DNA from: Moniliella sp. 'wahieum'
Taxonomy: Eukaryota; Basidiomycota; Moniliellomycetes; Moniliellales; Moniliellaceae
NCBI GenBank assembly: GCA_003971905.1
Contig: RSEE01000031.1
Location: 186,001 to 250,000 of the forward strand
Reading direction: 5' to 3'
DNA: 64,000 nucleotides
The notes under the pieces were generated by a model. The model searched no databases and was not told where the DNA came from. It worked only from the letters and a program-made list of their open reading frames with translations. Below are positions 53,201-64,000 of this stretch, in pieces; the stretch's first letter is position 1, and each line of letters opens with the position of its first letter. Position numbers and translations under genes: made by a program.

Positions 53201-55552
53201 CTATGTCTGCTCTTGTTCCCCCCGGAGAGGCACCCGCTGCTCCTGCTCCACCACCACCACCGGCTGCTCCCGCACCTCCGGCGCCCCCGGCCCCACCTCC
53301 ACTTCCTGGCTCCCAACCCTTGACGGACACTCCTGTGTCGGCTGCCATCATGGCCAATTTGCGCAACAGGAAGCCCGTGTCCGAGATGGCATCCCAACGG
53401 ATGAAGCAGCTGATGTGGGAGAAAGTGCCGCCCAATGTTGCGTCCGAGACGGTGTGGAGTGAGCCGGCGATGGATGAGAGCCAGTTGGCGGCAGTGTTGC
53501 GGGCACGGAGCAAATTTAACGAGATGGAGGATGACTTTAAAGTCAAACAGATTTCCCGCAAAGTGGTGGACGCCTCGGCTCGAGCCAAAGCACAAGAGCG
53601 CAAGACTTTCCTTCCACTTCGCACACGGCAAAGGATGGAGATGGTACTACATCGGGTGAAGGGGGCTGATCCTAAAGCCAAGCATGCCACACCCCAAGAA
53701 GTTGCCCAGGGCATCGCCGATTGCTCCCCTTCGATTATGGATCCCTCGCTCTTGGCCGAACTCTTATCCAACTACCCCGAAAGCGAGGTGAAGGGGGAGT
53801 TGGGTGCCTACCGCAATGCGCCTCCGGAAGAATTGGCTACACTTCACCCTGCCGATCAGCTGGTGGTGCTGCTGATGACGGTACCGTTCCTCAAGGCCAA
53901 GGTGCAGGGCTTACTGTTTAAGGCCAAATTCTGGGAATCCTTTGATTCTGCCCAGGATGGCTGTCAGCACGTGCGCCAAGCTTCTATCAGTCTCATGGGC
54001 GCCGACCACTTCAAGCGCCTGTTGAACATTATCCTCATGTTTGGGAATTACCTCAACGGAACGGGTCCCCAAGGTGGCGCCTTTGGCTTCAAAATCTCAT
54101 CGATCAACAAGCTTGTCGAACCAAGGCGAAGGATGGAACGACGTTGCTACACTTCCTCCAGCGCACGGTCCACTCACTGTTTCCAGAGACGGAGCTGTTC
54201 TTGGAAGAGCTTGAGGCGCCTGCCGCTGCCTGCCGAGGTACGTCTTCCTCCTCAACTCTGTAGTAGTGTGCCAGTACACGTTTGATGTGATACTAACTTG
54301 GGTGGACCAGTGCAATTGGTTGACGTGCGCAAGGAGCTCGCAACCTTGCGTTCCGATTTGGCTCTCCGTCGCAAAGAGTTGAAGGACTTTATGGACAAGG
54401 AAGAGGAGAATCTGCAAGACCCATACACCCAGCTTATGCTTCCCTTCTTCCGTGATGCCGAGACCCAAGTGAGCCGGCAATGGGATCAGTTGCAACAAAC
54501 CGAGCGGATGTACTCTGACACAATCAAGTTCTTTGGTGAAGGGCCGACTCGGCCTGGCGCAACAGCCCAAATGGCAAGCGAAGACTTTTTCGGTATTTTC
54601 CGCGAGTTTGTCATCGCCTACCGTAAATGCCAACGCGAGAACGAAAAGAAGGACGATGAACGTCGTTTGCAGCAGCGCCTGCAGGACGCCAAAGAAGAGC
54701 GCGCCCGCGAATTGGCCGAGGCCCAAGTCGGAGAGAAGCTGGGGTGGACGACGAACACGTGTTGGAAGACCTGATTCGGTCCTTGCACCAGAGCTCCATC
54801 CTTTCCACCCGCCGCACTCGGGGCGGGGTCAGCGCGGCGCCTCCAACGGCTCCTCTTCTGCCCCGCAGAATATCTCGGGAGATACGGAAAATGTGGCGGC
54901 ACAAATGCTTGCCGAGCTCAACCCTGACGTACCCAAAGGTGCGTCCAACTTTGCCCGTGCCCGACGCCGTCCGCGCCACCCTTCGAACCACGCTACCAGC
55001 GGGCGTGCGCCCCATGTTTCTGCGCCGGGGGACGTGGAGGACCTGCGTTCTGAAACGGCCAGCCCCTTGGGGCGGCGAGACAGTATCTCCAGCGTCAGTA
55101 CATCCGACACGTGCTTGACCCCCACTCTCGACGTGCCTCTTTCTCCGCCTGGACGTCCCGAACGGAATCACGAACGTCAACGGTCTCTCGGATCCCAATC
55201 GGCGCGTCCGCTGCGCGCCCAAGGCTCCTTGTCTCAACTTATGCTGGCCGGACTGGATCCCACCTCCCCCTCACCTGGGAGCGGGCGGCAAGTGGCCAGC
55301 TCGCCTCTGATGGCAGGAAGTGAGGTGGACCCGGACATGGCGTTTGATGGTACTGTGGATGATCATGAGGAGGAATTGGATGAAGGGGACAAGACCATTG
55401 CCCCACCTCCCTTGCGGTCTGCGCCGGTGCAGGACCCCCACCGCACTCCTTCTCCCGCCACCGAGGTCGATGCCGCTCCGCTTGCAGCCTCGGCGCCGGC
55501 CGAGACGAGCTTTGAGTGGTTCGATCCGGACCGCTCTGGGTTTTCCGCATAA
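50286..55552 (+). CDS. BNI1: Formin, Bni1/Cdc12-type, with GBD-FH3, FH1, FH2 and DAD
   Basis: Nucleates and elongates actin cables at polarity sites and the division ring. Start at 50286 (MRSFFEGRRKKHDADRPISP). Introns fit at 50385..50461 and 54238..54310 (TACTAAC branch). A Ser/His-rich head leads to the GTPase-binding/FH3 region (SDAEVERMFADLIQKRDF; IRNSPEWF-like block; FKSQEVDHQIEIFDRCAHND; about 50970-52230), then coiled coil (MDAAEAELQRMRSKLADAEQ; about 52330-52600). FH1 is two proline blocks (about 52970-53120 and 53240-53310, PPPPPAAPAPPAPPAPPPLP). FH2 begins KQLMWEKVPPN (about 53405) and includes FLKAKVQGLLFKAKFWES, ILMFGNYLNGTGPQGGAFGF and a lasso-to-post helical tail. The autoregulatory DAD-like stretch is DDEHVLEDLIRSL (about 54745). 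The acidic, Ser-rich tail ends at 55552. Frameshifts near 50530, 52185, 52985-53110, 54120 and 54745. About 1,700 residues, normal for Bni1 relatives. Confidence 0.92.
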
Positions 55553-56272
55553 CGTTTGCGCCTCCCCCCTCCCTCTTCTTCCCTTGAACCGCGAGGGCTC
55601 TCCGACGCGTCGGGTCGATGATCGCCGAGCCTATTTACATATACCACCTGTGCTGGGCCTGCCTCGCCTCGCCTCACCTCTTTTCCCTGGCCTGCAGCCT
55701 CTGGCCCTGCCCGCTCTCCTCGACCCTCTCCGTCTCGCCCTTTTGAATTTGTTTGTTTGTTTTGCTCGGGGCGGGGGGGCGGTGCGGATGCATTGATCGT
55801 GGGGGCATGGTACTGATGGTATACCCACCCGCGTCTGTCTGCCGGGCGCCGACGTAGCGAGTAGGCCAGGTAGGCCCAGTCGGCGGGATGAGAGTGCTGT
55901 GGTGCTGTGTGCGGGGCAGGGCGCGGCAGGACATACAATGGGGCTATCACACGAGCTGTACATCACATGTCACATGCAGCGTCGCATGCATCGCATGCCA
56001 CATGTCACACCAACCACTCTAACAGCAACAGCAGCGCACAGCAGCCACAGCCGGGCGGAGATGCGGCGAGCGGCACCTGTAGCTGCCTTATAGCGGCCTG
56101 AGCAGTGCCTGAGCCCTGCGCCCAGCAGCCTAACAGCGCTGCCGAGGACAGCCATGTCACCATGCCACCTGTCACCCGCACACACGTCCCCCGCCAGCAT
56201 CCAGCAACACGCCCAGCTGACGCGTCTCTTCGCCACCACCGCCTCTGCCTTGCATCGCCTCCATCCCTCGCC
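55553..56272. other. Intergenic: formin 3' flank and velvet promoter
   Basis: Contains overlapping CACATGTCACATGC and CCACATGTCACACC words at about 55963-56011, and CGCATGCATCGCATG at about 55983. CT-rich 55640-55760. No gene recognised. Confidence 0.5.
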
Positions 56273-58005
56273 ATGCACCCCCCCACCCAGCCGCCCCCGC
56301 GGCCCACCGCCCCCGCCGCCGCGCCGCCGCCGCCTGCCCCCCCACCTGCGCACCAACGAAGCCACCTCCAAGGGCCATCTCGTCTACTCCTCCGTCCAGC
56401 AGGTCCTCGCTGGCCGCAACCAGCTGTGTAGTGCATCCATCCCATCCCAGCAAGTGTCCCCCGTATTGACCCCTTTTCCTCCCCAGCGAATACCAGCTCA
56501 TCATCCGCGAGCAGCCACGCCAGGCCCGCATGAGTGGCATTACGGCCAAAGGTTTGTTCTTCCCCCTCTCCCTGCCTCCTCTCGCACTGGACCACTAACC
56601 CCCCCCCCCCCCTCTCTCTCCTTGCTCCCAGGCGAGCGCCGCCCCATTGACCCAGCTCCCATCGTCCAGTTGCGGGTCATTGCGCACGACCACCCCGTTA
56701 GCGACCTTATCGCTCCTCCTGGAGCCTCGGCCCCAGCGCCCATCTCGGTCCAGGACCTTATCGACCGGGGTGTACGATGCCAGACCCCCTCGGTATGGGA
56801 TGGGAGGACAAGGCGTGGTACCTGCACAATACGTCCTATTTTCTATATGCCATGCTTGCCGAGTGTGACAGCCCTCGCGAGTTGCATCATGTGGCCGATG
56901 GCAAGCGGGACTGTACAACTGGCAGCCGTGTTTCGGGGCTTCATCATCTCAAGGACCTCGACAATTCCGATCAAGCCTTCTTTGTGTTCCCTGACCTTTC
57001 TGTCCGCATGAAAGGGCGATACCGTCTCAAGCTCATCTTGTACGAGACGGTGGGGAAGCACGTGTACTTTTGCGCCACCAATTATACCGAACCGTTCGAT
57101 GTCTATCCTTCCAAACGCTTCCCTGGCATGACCCTTTCCTCTGAACTTTCGCGTTGCTTTGCTCGCCAGGGGTTGAAAATTCCCATCCGTAAAAAGTCTC
57201 CTCGGGCCAACACCAAGCGCGCTCGGCAAGTACGAGATGAGCCTGAAGAAGACGAAGAAGAAGAAGAAGGGGCTGAGGCGGGGCCAAGCAAACGGACCCG
57301 ACCCGACCATCCGCCCGCTCCTGTACCTCTCGAGTCGCCCCCTGCTCCTGGTCTGTGGAACATGTGCGAGTATGGCCCACCCAAGCCGGCGCCCCTTCCT
57401 TACCTCGTTTCACCTACCCGCCACATTCTGCAACGCCTGATCCCATTTCCAGTTTACCCGGTCCGGGTTACCCCCGGCCATCCGCTTCGTCGTTCGAATA
57501 CCCTGCGCTCCTCTATGACAACCTTCCGCCTTCGGCTGGTGACTTGGAGTCCCGAAATTCTTTTTCCCACCCATTCCCCTCTGGTGCACGCGACCCAGCC
57601 GCATGGGGGGGTGTATCTGGTGGGGTGGGTGGAGAATTATGGGGAGGCACTCGATGGTGCTTTTTGCATCTCTTCCTTATGGGCCCGCTTCCACCGATTT
57701 GGACCCATCAAGAGGGTCTTCCTGGCTCCTCTTTCCCCCAGGTGCATCCGGCGGTTCGTCTTTGTTAAGCCCTGACGACCAACTGAGGGGTGCTGACCCA
57801 GGACGTTCCACCTTTTGGGACCGGACGTTATCCCAAGCGGAACAAGCAAGGTTACCGCCCTCGTCGTTGTACGAGTATGACTTGTCCCAGCCCTTCCCAC
57901 CCGCTAACAGTCACTTGGACCAGTGGGACACTGTTGGGTCGAACCCAGCAAGACGATGGTAACAGTATTTCATCGTACGATCTCCCTGACCTTCGCGAGC
58001 GATAA
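56273..58005 (+). CDS. Velvet-domain transcription factor (VosA/VelB class)
   Basis: Nuclear regulator linking development and metabolism in fungi; the velvet domain binds DNA with an NF-kB-like fold. Start at 56273 (MHPPTQPPPRPTAPAAAPPP). Introns fit at 56426..56486 and 56552..56631, joining GRNQL to EYQLIIREQPRQARMSG and AK to GERRPIDPAPIVQLRV, the hallmark start of the domain in VosA/VelB. The second half (NTSYFLYAMLAECD; FVFPDLSVRMKGRYRLKLIL; FDVYPSKRFPGMTLSS; LSRCFARQGLKIPIRKK) is complete and followed by an acidic, then basic stretch (KRTRP). The domain is split by an insertion of about 40 residues, with a frameshift at about 56770. After about 57400 the coding frame is uncertain; Ser/Pro-rich text continues in other frames to SISSYDLPDLRER at 58005. 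VosA-like by its PIDPxPIVQLRV motif, but assignment among velvet proteins is tentative. Confidence 0.82.
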
Positions 58006-59291
58006 GGGCGGGATGAATTCCGTCGGGCTGGGAAACCCAGTTTTGGGTGAGCCGGTTCCCTCGGGGGGTTCGCTCCTTTTTTTGTTCGGGTTGGGTTGGA
58101 ACGAGGCAGTGACGACCTCTTCTTCCAACCACGCATTTTGTCACCACATGCATGTGCTAGTCTTCATCCTCTCCCATTTTGACGGTGTCATGTGGGACGC
58201 TGTCGCTAGATCGGCAAGAACACCCCACATGAGCCCATCCTGGGGGATTACCTGCACCCACCTGCACCCACCTGCACTCACCTGCGCTCACCACATCTCA
58301 TCTCACACTCGCTCTGTCGGCGGCCTCTCATACCATCTCTCTCCCCCTCCTTCGCCATTCGCATGAGCTGGTTCCCAACACTCTGAGTTCTCGATGGGTT
58401 ACCTGTGCCTTTTATTTTGTAGTTTCGCTTCACCATCTCCCCTATGTCGTTGGTTGGTCCTGTTTATTGTCCTGTGCCCACACTTGAGTGTGGGAGCCTC
58501 CTCTTTCCCCCCCTTTTTGTCTAGTGTCACGACCATGTCGATGCCCGTGACCACCCTCTCTATTGGACGAGACAAAACGGATCGGTTTCCGGGCTGAACC
58601 TGTTCTTTCCACTTGGTTCATCCCCGGGCCCGTCCGGTCTCCCCCACTCCCTCCGATCAACGACAGAGACGAATCTGGGCTATAGTACAGTACGAGTCCA
58701 ACGACGGTCCGACGGGGCCGGACTAGACTAAAAGAGTGTGTATTCTTTGGCGCCAACCGTGGTGGGCAGAGACAATGGGTTTGATAGACACATACAGACT
58801 CACATGAGACGTATCGTCGTTGTGTGGCATACCATGTCGAGCAGAGGTGGGCATGCAGGAGGATGATGGCGCTCGGGAGATCCGCGCCTTGAGAGTTAAG
58901 AGGGGATGTGGATGATCGATGACGAGCGATGAGCACGATGATCCCAGGGCTCAGACCGACCGGCCAATTTGGAAGGGCGATGTAGTTGCAGTCGTTGGCA
59001 AAGTGCGAGAGGACCAAGCGGACCTTGTTGGCCAGAAGGCAGCGGTTGGTGCAGTGTGGGTGCTTGCGACGACTTGGAACTGTGAAAAAAGCGGGATGTC
59101 GCGGCATATCGCCGGGGACATCACATGTGATATCACATGGGGTATGCACCCAGCGCGTGAGCCCGAGGCGGCGGAATTAGAATCTGCATTCCTCCCCCCT
59201 CTTCGGTGCCCCCAGCGTGTCGAATTGAATATTGCATTGGCCGCTCAAATTGAGTGCAGCCTGAGCAACCTCTTTCTGTGCCGCCATCGTC
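58006..59291. other. Intergenic: velvet 3' flank and PRP45 promoter
   Basis: Holds a CACCTGCACC tandem (58249-58292), CT-rich 3' flank sequence, and ACATCACATGTGATATCACATGG at about 59119-59141 in two overlapping words, within 200 bp of the PRP45 start. No gene recognised. Confidence 0.5.
58249..58292 (+). repeat. Four-copy tandem of an 10-11-bp CACCTGCACC unit
   Basis: Copies CACCTGCACC, CACCTGCACC, CACCTGCACT and CACCTGCGCT follow head to tail. Confidence 0.75.
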
Positions 59292-61030
59292 ATGTCTGGC
59301 CTTTCGGCGCGTCTACCGGCGCCACGCTACAACCCGCCCTGCCCGATGAGCCGGGCAGCTCCTCCAGTACACCCAGCACATCTACGCACTCACTCGCCCC
59401 GCCTCTTCGTCCGTCGGCGCATTGGTGCACAGTTCTGCTCGCACTCTGCCCGCCAAGGGCAACGCCTCCCGGTTCCCATTGGCGCCGATGGCAAGGTGCA
59501 GTACGATGCGGTTGTCAGCAAGGGCTTAGGCCTGGACAGGAGATGCAGACGTCGCGGATGGACGTTGTGCCATTGCGTATGCGCCCTGGAGCTCGCCCTG
59601 GTGGACCGATGGAGCGACCGTCGGCCGAGGAAGTGCAGGCGACCGCGGACCGGACCCGGGCGGCGTTGGAAAAGATCACGCAGAGTAAGGTCAAAGGATC
59701 TCAACCCAAGACAGTCGCCAAGCCTTCTTCTGGACCGCAGTTCATCCGCTACACCCCGGCCAACCAGCGCGGCGGGTGGGTACCCAGCGGATCATCCAGA
59801 TGACCGAAGTGGCCGAAGACCCACTTGAGCCCTCGCGCAAGAAGCAAGTCAAGACGCCTGCTCGACCTCCTTCTCCCCCCCCTCCCGTTCTCCGTTCTCC
59901 CCCGCGCAAGGCAACCGCCGCCGAGCTTAAGGAGTGGGACATCCCCCCCGTCATTTCCAACTGGAAGAACAACCGTGGATTTACCATTCCGCTCGACAAG
60001 CGTCTTGCCGCTGATGGTCGTGGGCTGCAGGACGTCACCGTATCCGACGACTTTGCCCACTTTTCCGAGGCGCTCAATGCGGCGGATCATCTGGCGCGGG
60101 AGGAAGTGCGACAGCGGGCAGCGATGCAGGCCAAGTTGGCTGCTAAGGAGAAGGCTGCCAAGGAGGACCACTTGCGCGCGCTAGCCCAAAAGGCGCGGGA
60201 GGGACGTGCACTCGCAGCGGACTCGGATACGCGCCGGATCGATGGCCGGCCGGATGCGATGGGTGTGTTGGCTGGGTATGGGTCGGAATCTGGATCGGAA
60301 TCGGGTTCGGGCTCGGGTTCGGAGGAGGAGTCGGAGGATTCGGAGGCAGCGGAGCGGGATCGGGTGCGCAGCGAACGTCGGAGGGAAAAGGAACGAGAGA
60401 TGCGTTTGTCCAAGATGGGCAGCGAGCAACGTGCTCGTGATGGCCAAGGAGCAGAACCGCGATATTTCCGAGAAAATTGCTTTGGGCATGGCCAAGCCCT
60501 CGACGCAAGGCGGGTTGGACGAGCGATTGTTCAACCGCGACTCGCTCAAGGCGTCCTGGGGGGACGACGACAGCTATGCGCTGTACGACCAGCCGCTGCT
60601 GCAAGGCTCGTCGGCGGCACGGGCCATCTACTCGCGCCCGGCGCAGGGTGCCAGTGCGTCCGAGTCGTACGGCGGCGGAACGGTGGAGGGCATCTCGGAC
60701 GAGCTGACGCACGACCGGTTCGGGCTGGGTGCGAGCAAGTTCCAAGGCGCGTCGGAAGCGGGCGGCGAGGGCGGGCGCGAGGCTGGACCTGTGGTGTTTG
60801 AGAAGGACTCGGATCCGTTTGCCATTGGCCAGTTCCTGGACGATGCCAAGCGGGGGACGAAGCGTGGCGGGGGCGGCGGCGAGAGGAGAGGGCGAGGGGG
60901 CGGCGGCGAAGCGGGCGCGTGCGGACGAGTGAATGCCGAGGGGCCAGCAGGGCCAGAGGAGACACGGCGGATGCGCGCCGCGCTGAATGGAACAGGCACT
61001 GTCCAGGACTGGCTAAAAAGTGGAGGGTAG
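59292..61030 (+). CDS. PRP45: Pre-mRNA splicing factor Prp45 / SNW-domain protein
   Basis: Nuclear spliceosome component of the Prp19-associated complex, human SNW1/SKIP family. Start at 59292 (MSGLSARLPAPRYNPP). The SNW domain shows RPSAEEVQATADRTRAALEK (about 59615), QPKTVAKPSSGPQFIRYTPA, RIIQMTEVAEDPLEP (about 59790), SPPRKATAAELKEWDIPPVI then SNWKNNRGFTIPLDKRLAAD with GRGLQDV (about 59900-60035), the most conserved block of the family. A charged helical region (RALAQKAREGRA), an acidic SGSGSGSEEESEDSE stretch, and SSWGDD/YALYDQPL-type C-terminal motifs follow, then SDPFAIGQFLDDAKRG (about 60810). The stop is at 61028-61030. Frameshifts occur near 59420-59530, 59785 and 60435. Around 580 residues, as in other fungi. 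No intron required. Confidence 0.93.
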
Positions 61031-61332
61031 ATGGCGCAGCAGTGCATGTGTGATGTGATGTACGTGTGACATGTGATGGCTGTCTGCAGCATGCAAGGGG
61101 TGGGCGGGTGGTGGCTGACGTAAGACAGGAGATTGTTCTGGCAGGCTCCGCACGGGAGAACCCTAGCGGCCGGGGGGGACACTGGCGCGGTGTGGGTGCG
61201 GCATGCGCTGAGTGCCCGAGGCAAGCGCAGGCGGACGCTGGCGGGTGGTCGTAATAGCAGCGTCTGCCGGCCGCCTCTCTCTCCCTCCCGCTCCCGCTCC
61301 CGCACCCACGGCCGCCCCTCTGCTCCGCGTGC
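61031..61332. other. Intergenic: PRP45 3' flank and NST1 promoter
   Basis: 302 bp; GTGTGACATGTGATGG at about 61064-61079 repeats the CACATGTCA word seen elsewhere. No gene recognised. Confidence 0.45.
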
Positions 61333-63112
61333 ATGCCGCCCACCCACGCGAGCACCGCCGCGTCCTCCGCGGCCCCGCTCCCGTCCCCGCTCCCGTCCCC
61401 GCCGCTCCCCCCGCCGCCCCCCCCCGCCGCCGCGCCCCCCACCCTGCCCTTCACCGCCGCCGACATGGCCGCCGCCCTCGACCCCAACGGCGTCCCCGAC
61501 GGCGACTACTGGATGAGCCTTCCGCCCCACCTCCGCTCCCTCATCCGCGATGCCCTCCCCCTTGCCTTCCCCTCCGACGCCACGCCCGCCTCTGCCGCCG
61601 CCGCCAACGGCACCCCCGCCCCCACGTCCCCTGCCCTGCTTCCTCCCGCTGCTGCCGCTGCCGGCGCCAGCGCTGGCCCGGGCGCCGGCACTGCTGGCGC
61701 TCGCGTGGACCTGATGGGCATGGCCAAGTTCGATTTGCAAAAGTCATTCGCGTCCCATCCGCTTCTGACTGTTGCCCGTCAGCTGGCCGAGGCCGCCCAT
61801 GCGTCCCAACTCGCCTTCTCTCAAGGAACCGATTCGCGCTCCAATCCCCCCGCCGCTCCCGTCCGAAGACCCTGTTGCACTGACCAGCTCCATCCCCCTC
61901 GCTAATGGCTCGGCCTACCCCGACCCCAGTGGATCCCAACCCCCCCCGTGGCAGCCTTGGCCAAAGGTCTTGCTGCGCCTGACGCTGCGGATCTGGATTC
62001 GTACATGGGCCTCATGGACGAACACGGGCCTTTGGTTCAAGCTTCTGGAACCGATGGGACAAAGCCGGACGCCGGGTGTTGTATGGATCTTCATGCTGGT
62101 TTGGGTGACGACGCAGCGACCGTGGCGCCACCCGCCTCGGGGAAAAACAAGAAGAAGAAAAAGAAGAAAAAGCAGGCAAATAAGGCGGTCGACGCCTCGA
62201 CGCCTGTCTCGTCTGCACCTTCCCTCCCCGTTCCCACCCCCCCCCCACACCTGCCCTGGCCACAATCCCTACTTCGGCACCTGCGCCTACGCCTGAACCA
62301 GCCCCTCCAGATTCCGCCCTGCCTGCTGCTGCCCAGCATGCGCCCTCTGATCCCTCGGTTAGTGTACCTCATTCCACCACTGTGGACTCGGCCGCCACTA
62401 GCACTGCCAACACGGCGCCTCCTTCGTCCCGCGCAGCAGGAAAGCAGCCGATGATTAGCAACGGCAAGGCCCCCGCCAGCGCCAAGACTTCAGGCGCGAG
62501 ACATTCGGTTGTTCCTGCGGCCGGCAGTACTCCCGCTTCCCGGACATCGGGAGCAAAGGAATCGCCTGCGCCAACACCGCGCCAGTGACGCCGATCGTAC
62601 AGCAAACACTGCTAACGTGAGTGCCAGTAATCGTCTTTGGGCCACCAACAACTTGGCCGAGAGACAAAAGATTAGCCAATTTTGGCTTGGCCTCAAGGAA
62701 GATGAACGGCGGGACTTGGTCATGATTGAAAAAGACGCAGTCCTCAAGAAGATCAAGGAGCAACAAAAACATCTTTGCACCTGTGGCGTCTGCGGGAGGA
62801 AACGATCTTCGATCGAGGAGGAGCTGGATTTGTTGTATCAGGCATACTACAATGAGCTTGAGGCGTACACCATCCAGCAACTCGAGCAAGGCGGCCAAGG
62901 CATCTATGCGGTTGACTCAGGGCCCTTTCCCGGCTCGGTCCAGTTGGACGCCAATGGCGTGGTTGGGCCTGACCCACTACATCCCTCGCCTCAACAGAAC
63001 AAGAAACCCCGTCGACTGATGGAAGAATCTGAGGACGAAGACGAGTTCGACGAAGATGAATATGACGATGACGAGTTTGACGATGACGAGTTTGACGACG
63101 ACGAAGAAGAAG

Positions 63113-63143
<31 letters not shown>

Positions 63144-64000
63144 CCACCACCCCCATCGTCACCATCCTCTTCGCCATCGTCATCACTCACTCCAAACTCA
63201 ATTCCCACCAAGCAAGTACCAATCCCGCAGATGCGTTCGGCTCCGCAGTAACTGTAAAGGTATGTTTGGTTTTGCCCCTTGCCTTTTTGCTCCGGGCCCA
63301 GCACCCCGTCTCTCATCAATTCTTTTCCTGTATTCTGCCCCGCTTTCACCCTGGTGCCACCCATTCCATTTGCACCTTACTAACGTGGCTTCCTGCTCGT
63401 CCTATTTTCTTGACCTATTCTCTGCTGGGCCCACTTATTTCGTGCCTTGACTAATGGCTTGTGCATATCTGGTCGTCGTTTGCTTGGTTGCGTTGTGTCC
63501 GTTACAATCGGTGATTGCCACCTTGCCAACCAGGAGGTATCCTCACGGTCGCCGACGACCTGTTAAAGAACGACGGGCAAAAGTTCCTGGAGATGATGGA
63601 GCAATTGGCAAATCGTCGGGCACAACGGGAAGCGAGGTACAAGCCCAACTGGAAGCGCAATGGGGTCGGTTACGCAACCGCCCGCAGGACTATGACGAGA
63701 CCCAAGATGACGGGTATGACGTGAGAGGAGGAATATGTTCCGGAGGACGAGTTCATGGATGAGGACGACTTTGATGACGAGCAAGATGAGGAGGAGTCCA
63801 TCTCCGAGGAACAAAGGATGGAAGAAGGTCGTCGCATGTTCCAAATTTTTGCGGCTCGTATGTTTGAGCAGCGGGTCTTGCAAGCTTACCGCGAACATGT
63901 GGCCCAGGACCGCCAGCAACAGCTCCTCCGTGAACTCGAGGCGTCTGCGGCAGAAACAAGGGATAAGGCAGCCAAGCGGGAAAGGGAAAATCAGCGCAAA
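61333..64000 (+). CDS. NST1: Nst1-family stress-response protein, 3' end beyond the window
   Basis: Fungal coiled-coil protein first known from salt tolerance in yeast, later found in P-bodies; molecular role not settled. Start at 61333 ([20 protein letters not shown]), then Pro/Ala low complexity, a Lys tract ([16 protein letters not shown], about 62140) and Ser/Ala-rich linkers. The diagnostic block is complete: [40 protein letters not shown] and [20 protein letters not shown] (about 62655-62835), followed by [16 protein letters not shown] and an acidic DDDEFDDDE run (about 63040). An intron of about 274 nt fits at 63260..63533 (GTATGT, CCAG), after which [20 protein letters not shown] and a Glu/Arg/Gln-rich coiled coil run to the edge. 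Frameshifts occur near 61880, 62250, 62590, 63113 and 63690. The run read as poly-His at 63117-63170 is poly-Ser in the better frame. The protein continues past 64000. Confidence 0.87.

Noticed and set aside
58249..58292. CRISPR-like or telomere-like array
   Set aside because: Direct head-to-tail tandem without spacers, in a eukaryotic spacer; not a CRISPR array, and the unit is unlike fungal telomeres.
63117..63170. Poly-histidine tract in Nst1, suggesting metal binding
   Set aside because: A one-base shift turns the CAT/CAC run into Ser/Pro, which fits the flanking Ser/Pro/Thr text and the frequent indels better.

Overview
The window is nuclear DNA of a filamentous or dimorphic fungus, most likely a basidiomycete. 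The evidence is GC-rich sequence, short spliceosomal introns (mostly 60-75 nt, with GTRNGT donors, CTRAC or TACTAAC branch sites and YAG acceptors), intron-containing tRNAs, and a fungal gene set: lipoyl synthase, homocitrate synthase, velvet factor, Spa2, formin, Prp45 and Nst1. Introns are few per gene, which suggests Ustilaginomycotina rather than Agaricomycetes or Microbotryomycetes, but the species cannot be fixed from this sequence alone.

Layout. 0.2-4.1 kb: TauD-type dioxygenase and mitochondrial lipoyl synthase (both minus). 5.3-8.7 kb: FIT2/Scs3-type ER lipid enzyme and ribosomal protein S4 (plus). 9.1-14.8 kb: secreted S9-like alpha/beta hydrolase and homocitrate synthase (minus). 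16.5 kb: elongator tRNA-Met with an intron. 17.2-22.5 kb: ABCC full transporter (minus), divergent from a Kip2/kinesin-7-like motor (22.9-25.5 kb), followed by a Spa2-like polarity scaffold (25.8-28.5 kb). 29.2-32.4 kb: PAS plus GATA zinc-finger regulator (minus). 32.4-36.2 kb: a Ty1/copia retrotransposon with near-identical LTRs and a 5-bp target duplication, sitting 55 bp upstream of the GATA gene. 37.5-47.8 kb: dipeptidyl-peptidase V, Srf1-like membrane protein, Oxa1, Rab escort protein. 47.9 kb: tRNA-Lys with an intron, then a GCGCTGAG repeat patch. 48.5-64 kb (all plus): four-finger C2H2 protein, Bni1-type formin, velvet factor, Prp45/SNW1, and Nst1, which runs off the window.

Two general points shape the annotation. 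First, nearly every host gene is broken by one- or two-base indels, including single-copy essentials such as RPS4, LIP5 and homocitrate synthase. The reading frame always resumes with the expected conserved protein. I read this as consensus error in the assembly, not pseudogenisation, and gene boundaries below span the frameshifts. Second, the clearest unusual biology is the copia element. It has complete integrase, reverse transcriptase and RNase H but no room for Gag or protease, its pol stop codon is supplied by its own LTR, and it has recently landed in the 5' leader of a transcription-factor gene in the same orientation. Kinesin, Spa2 and formin genes, whose relatives act together in polarised growth, lie within about 33 kb of each other.
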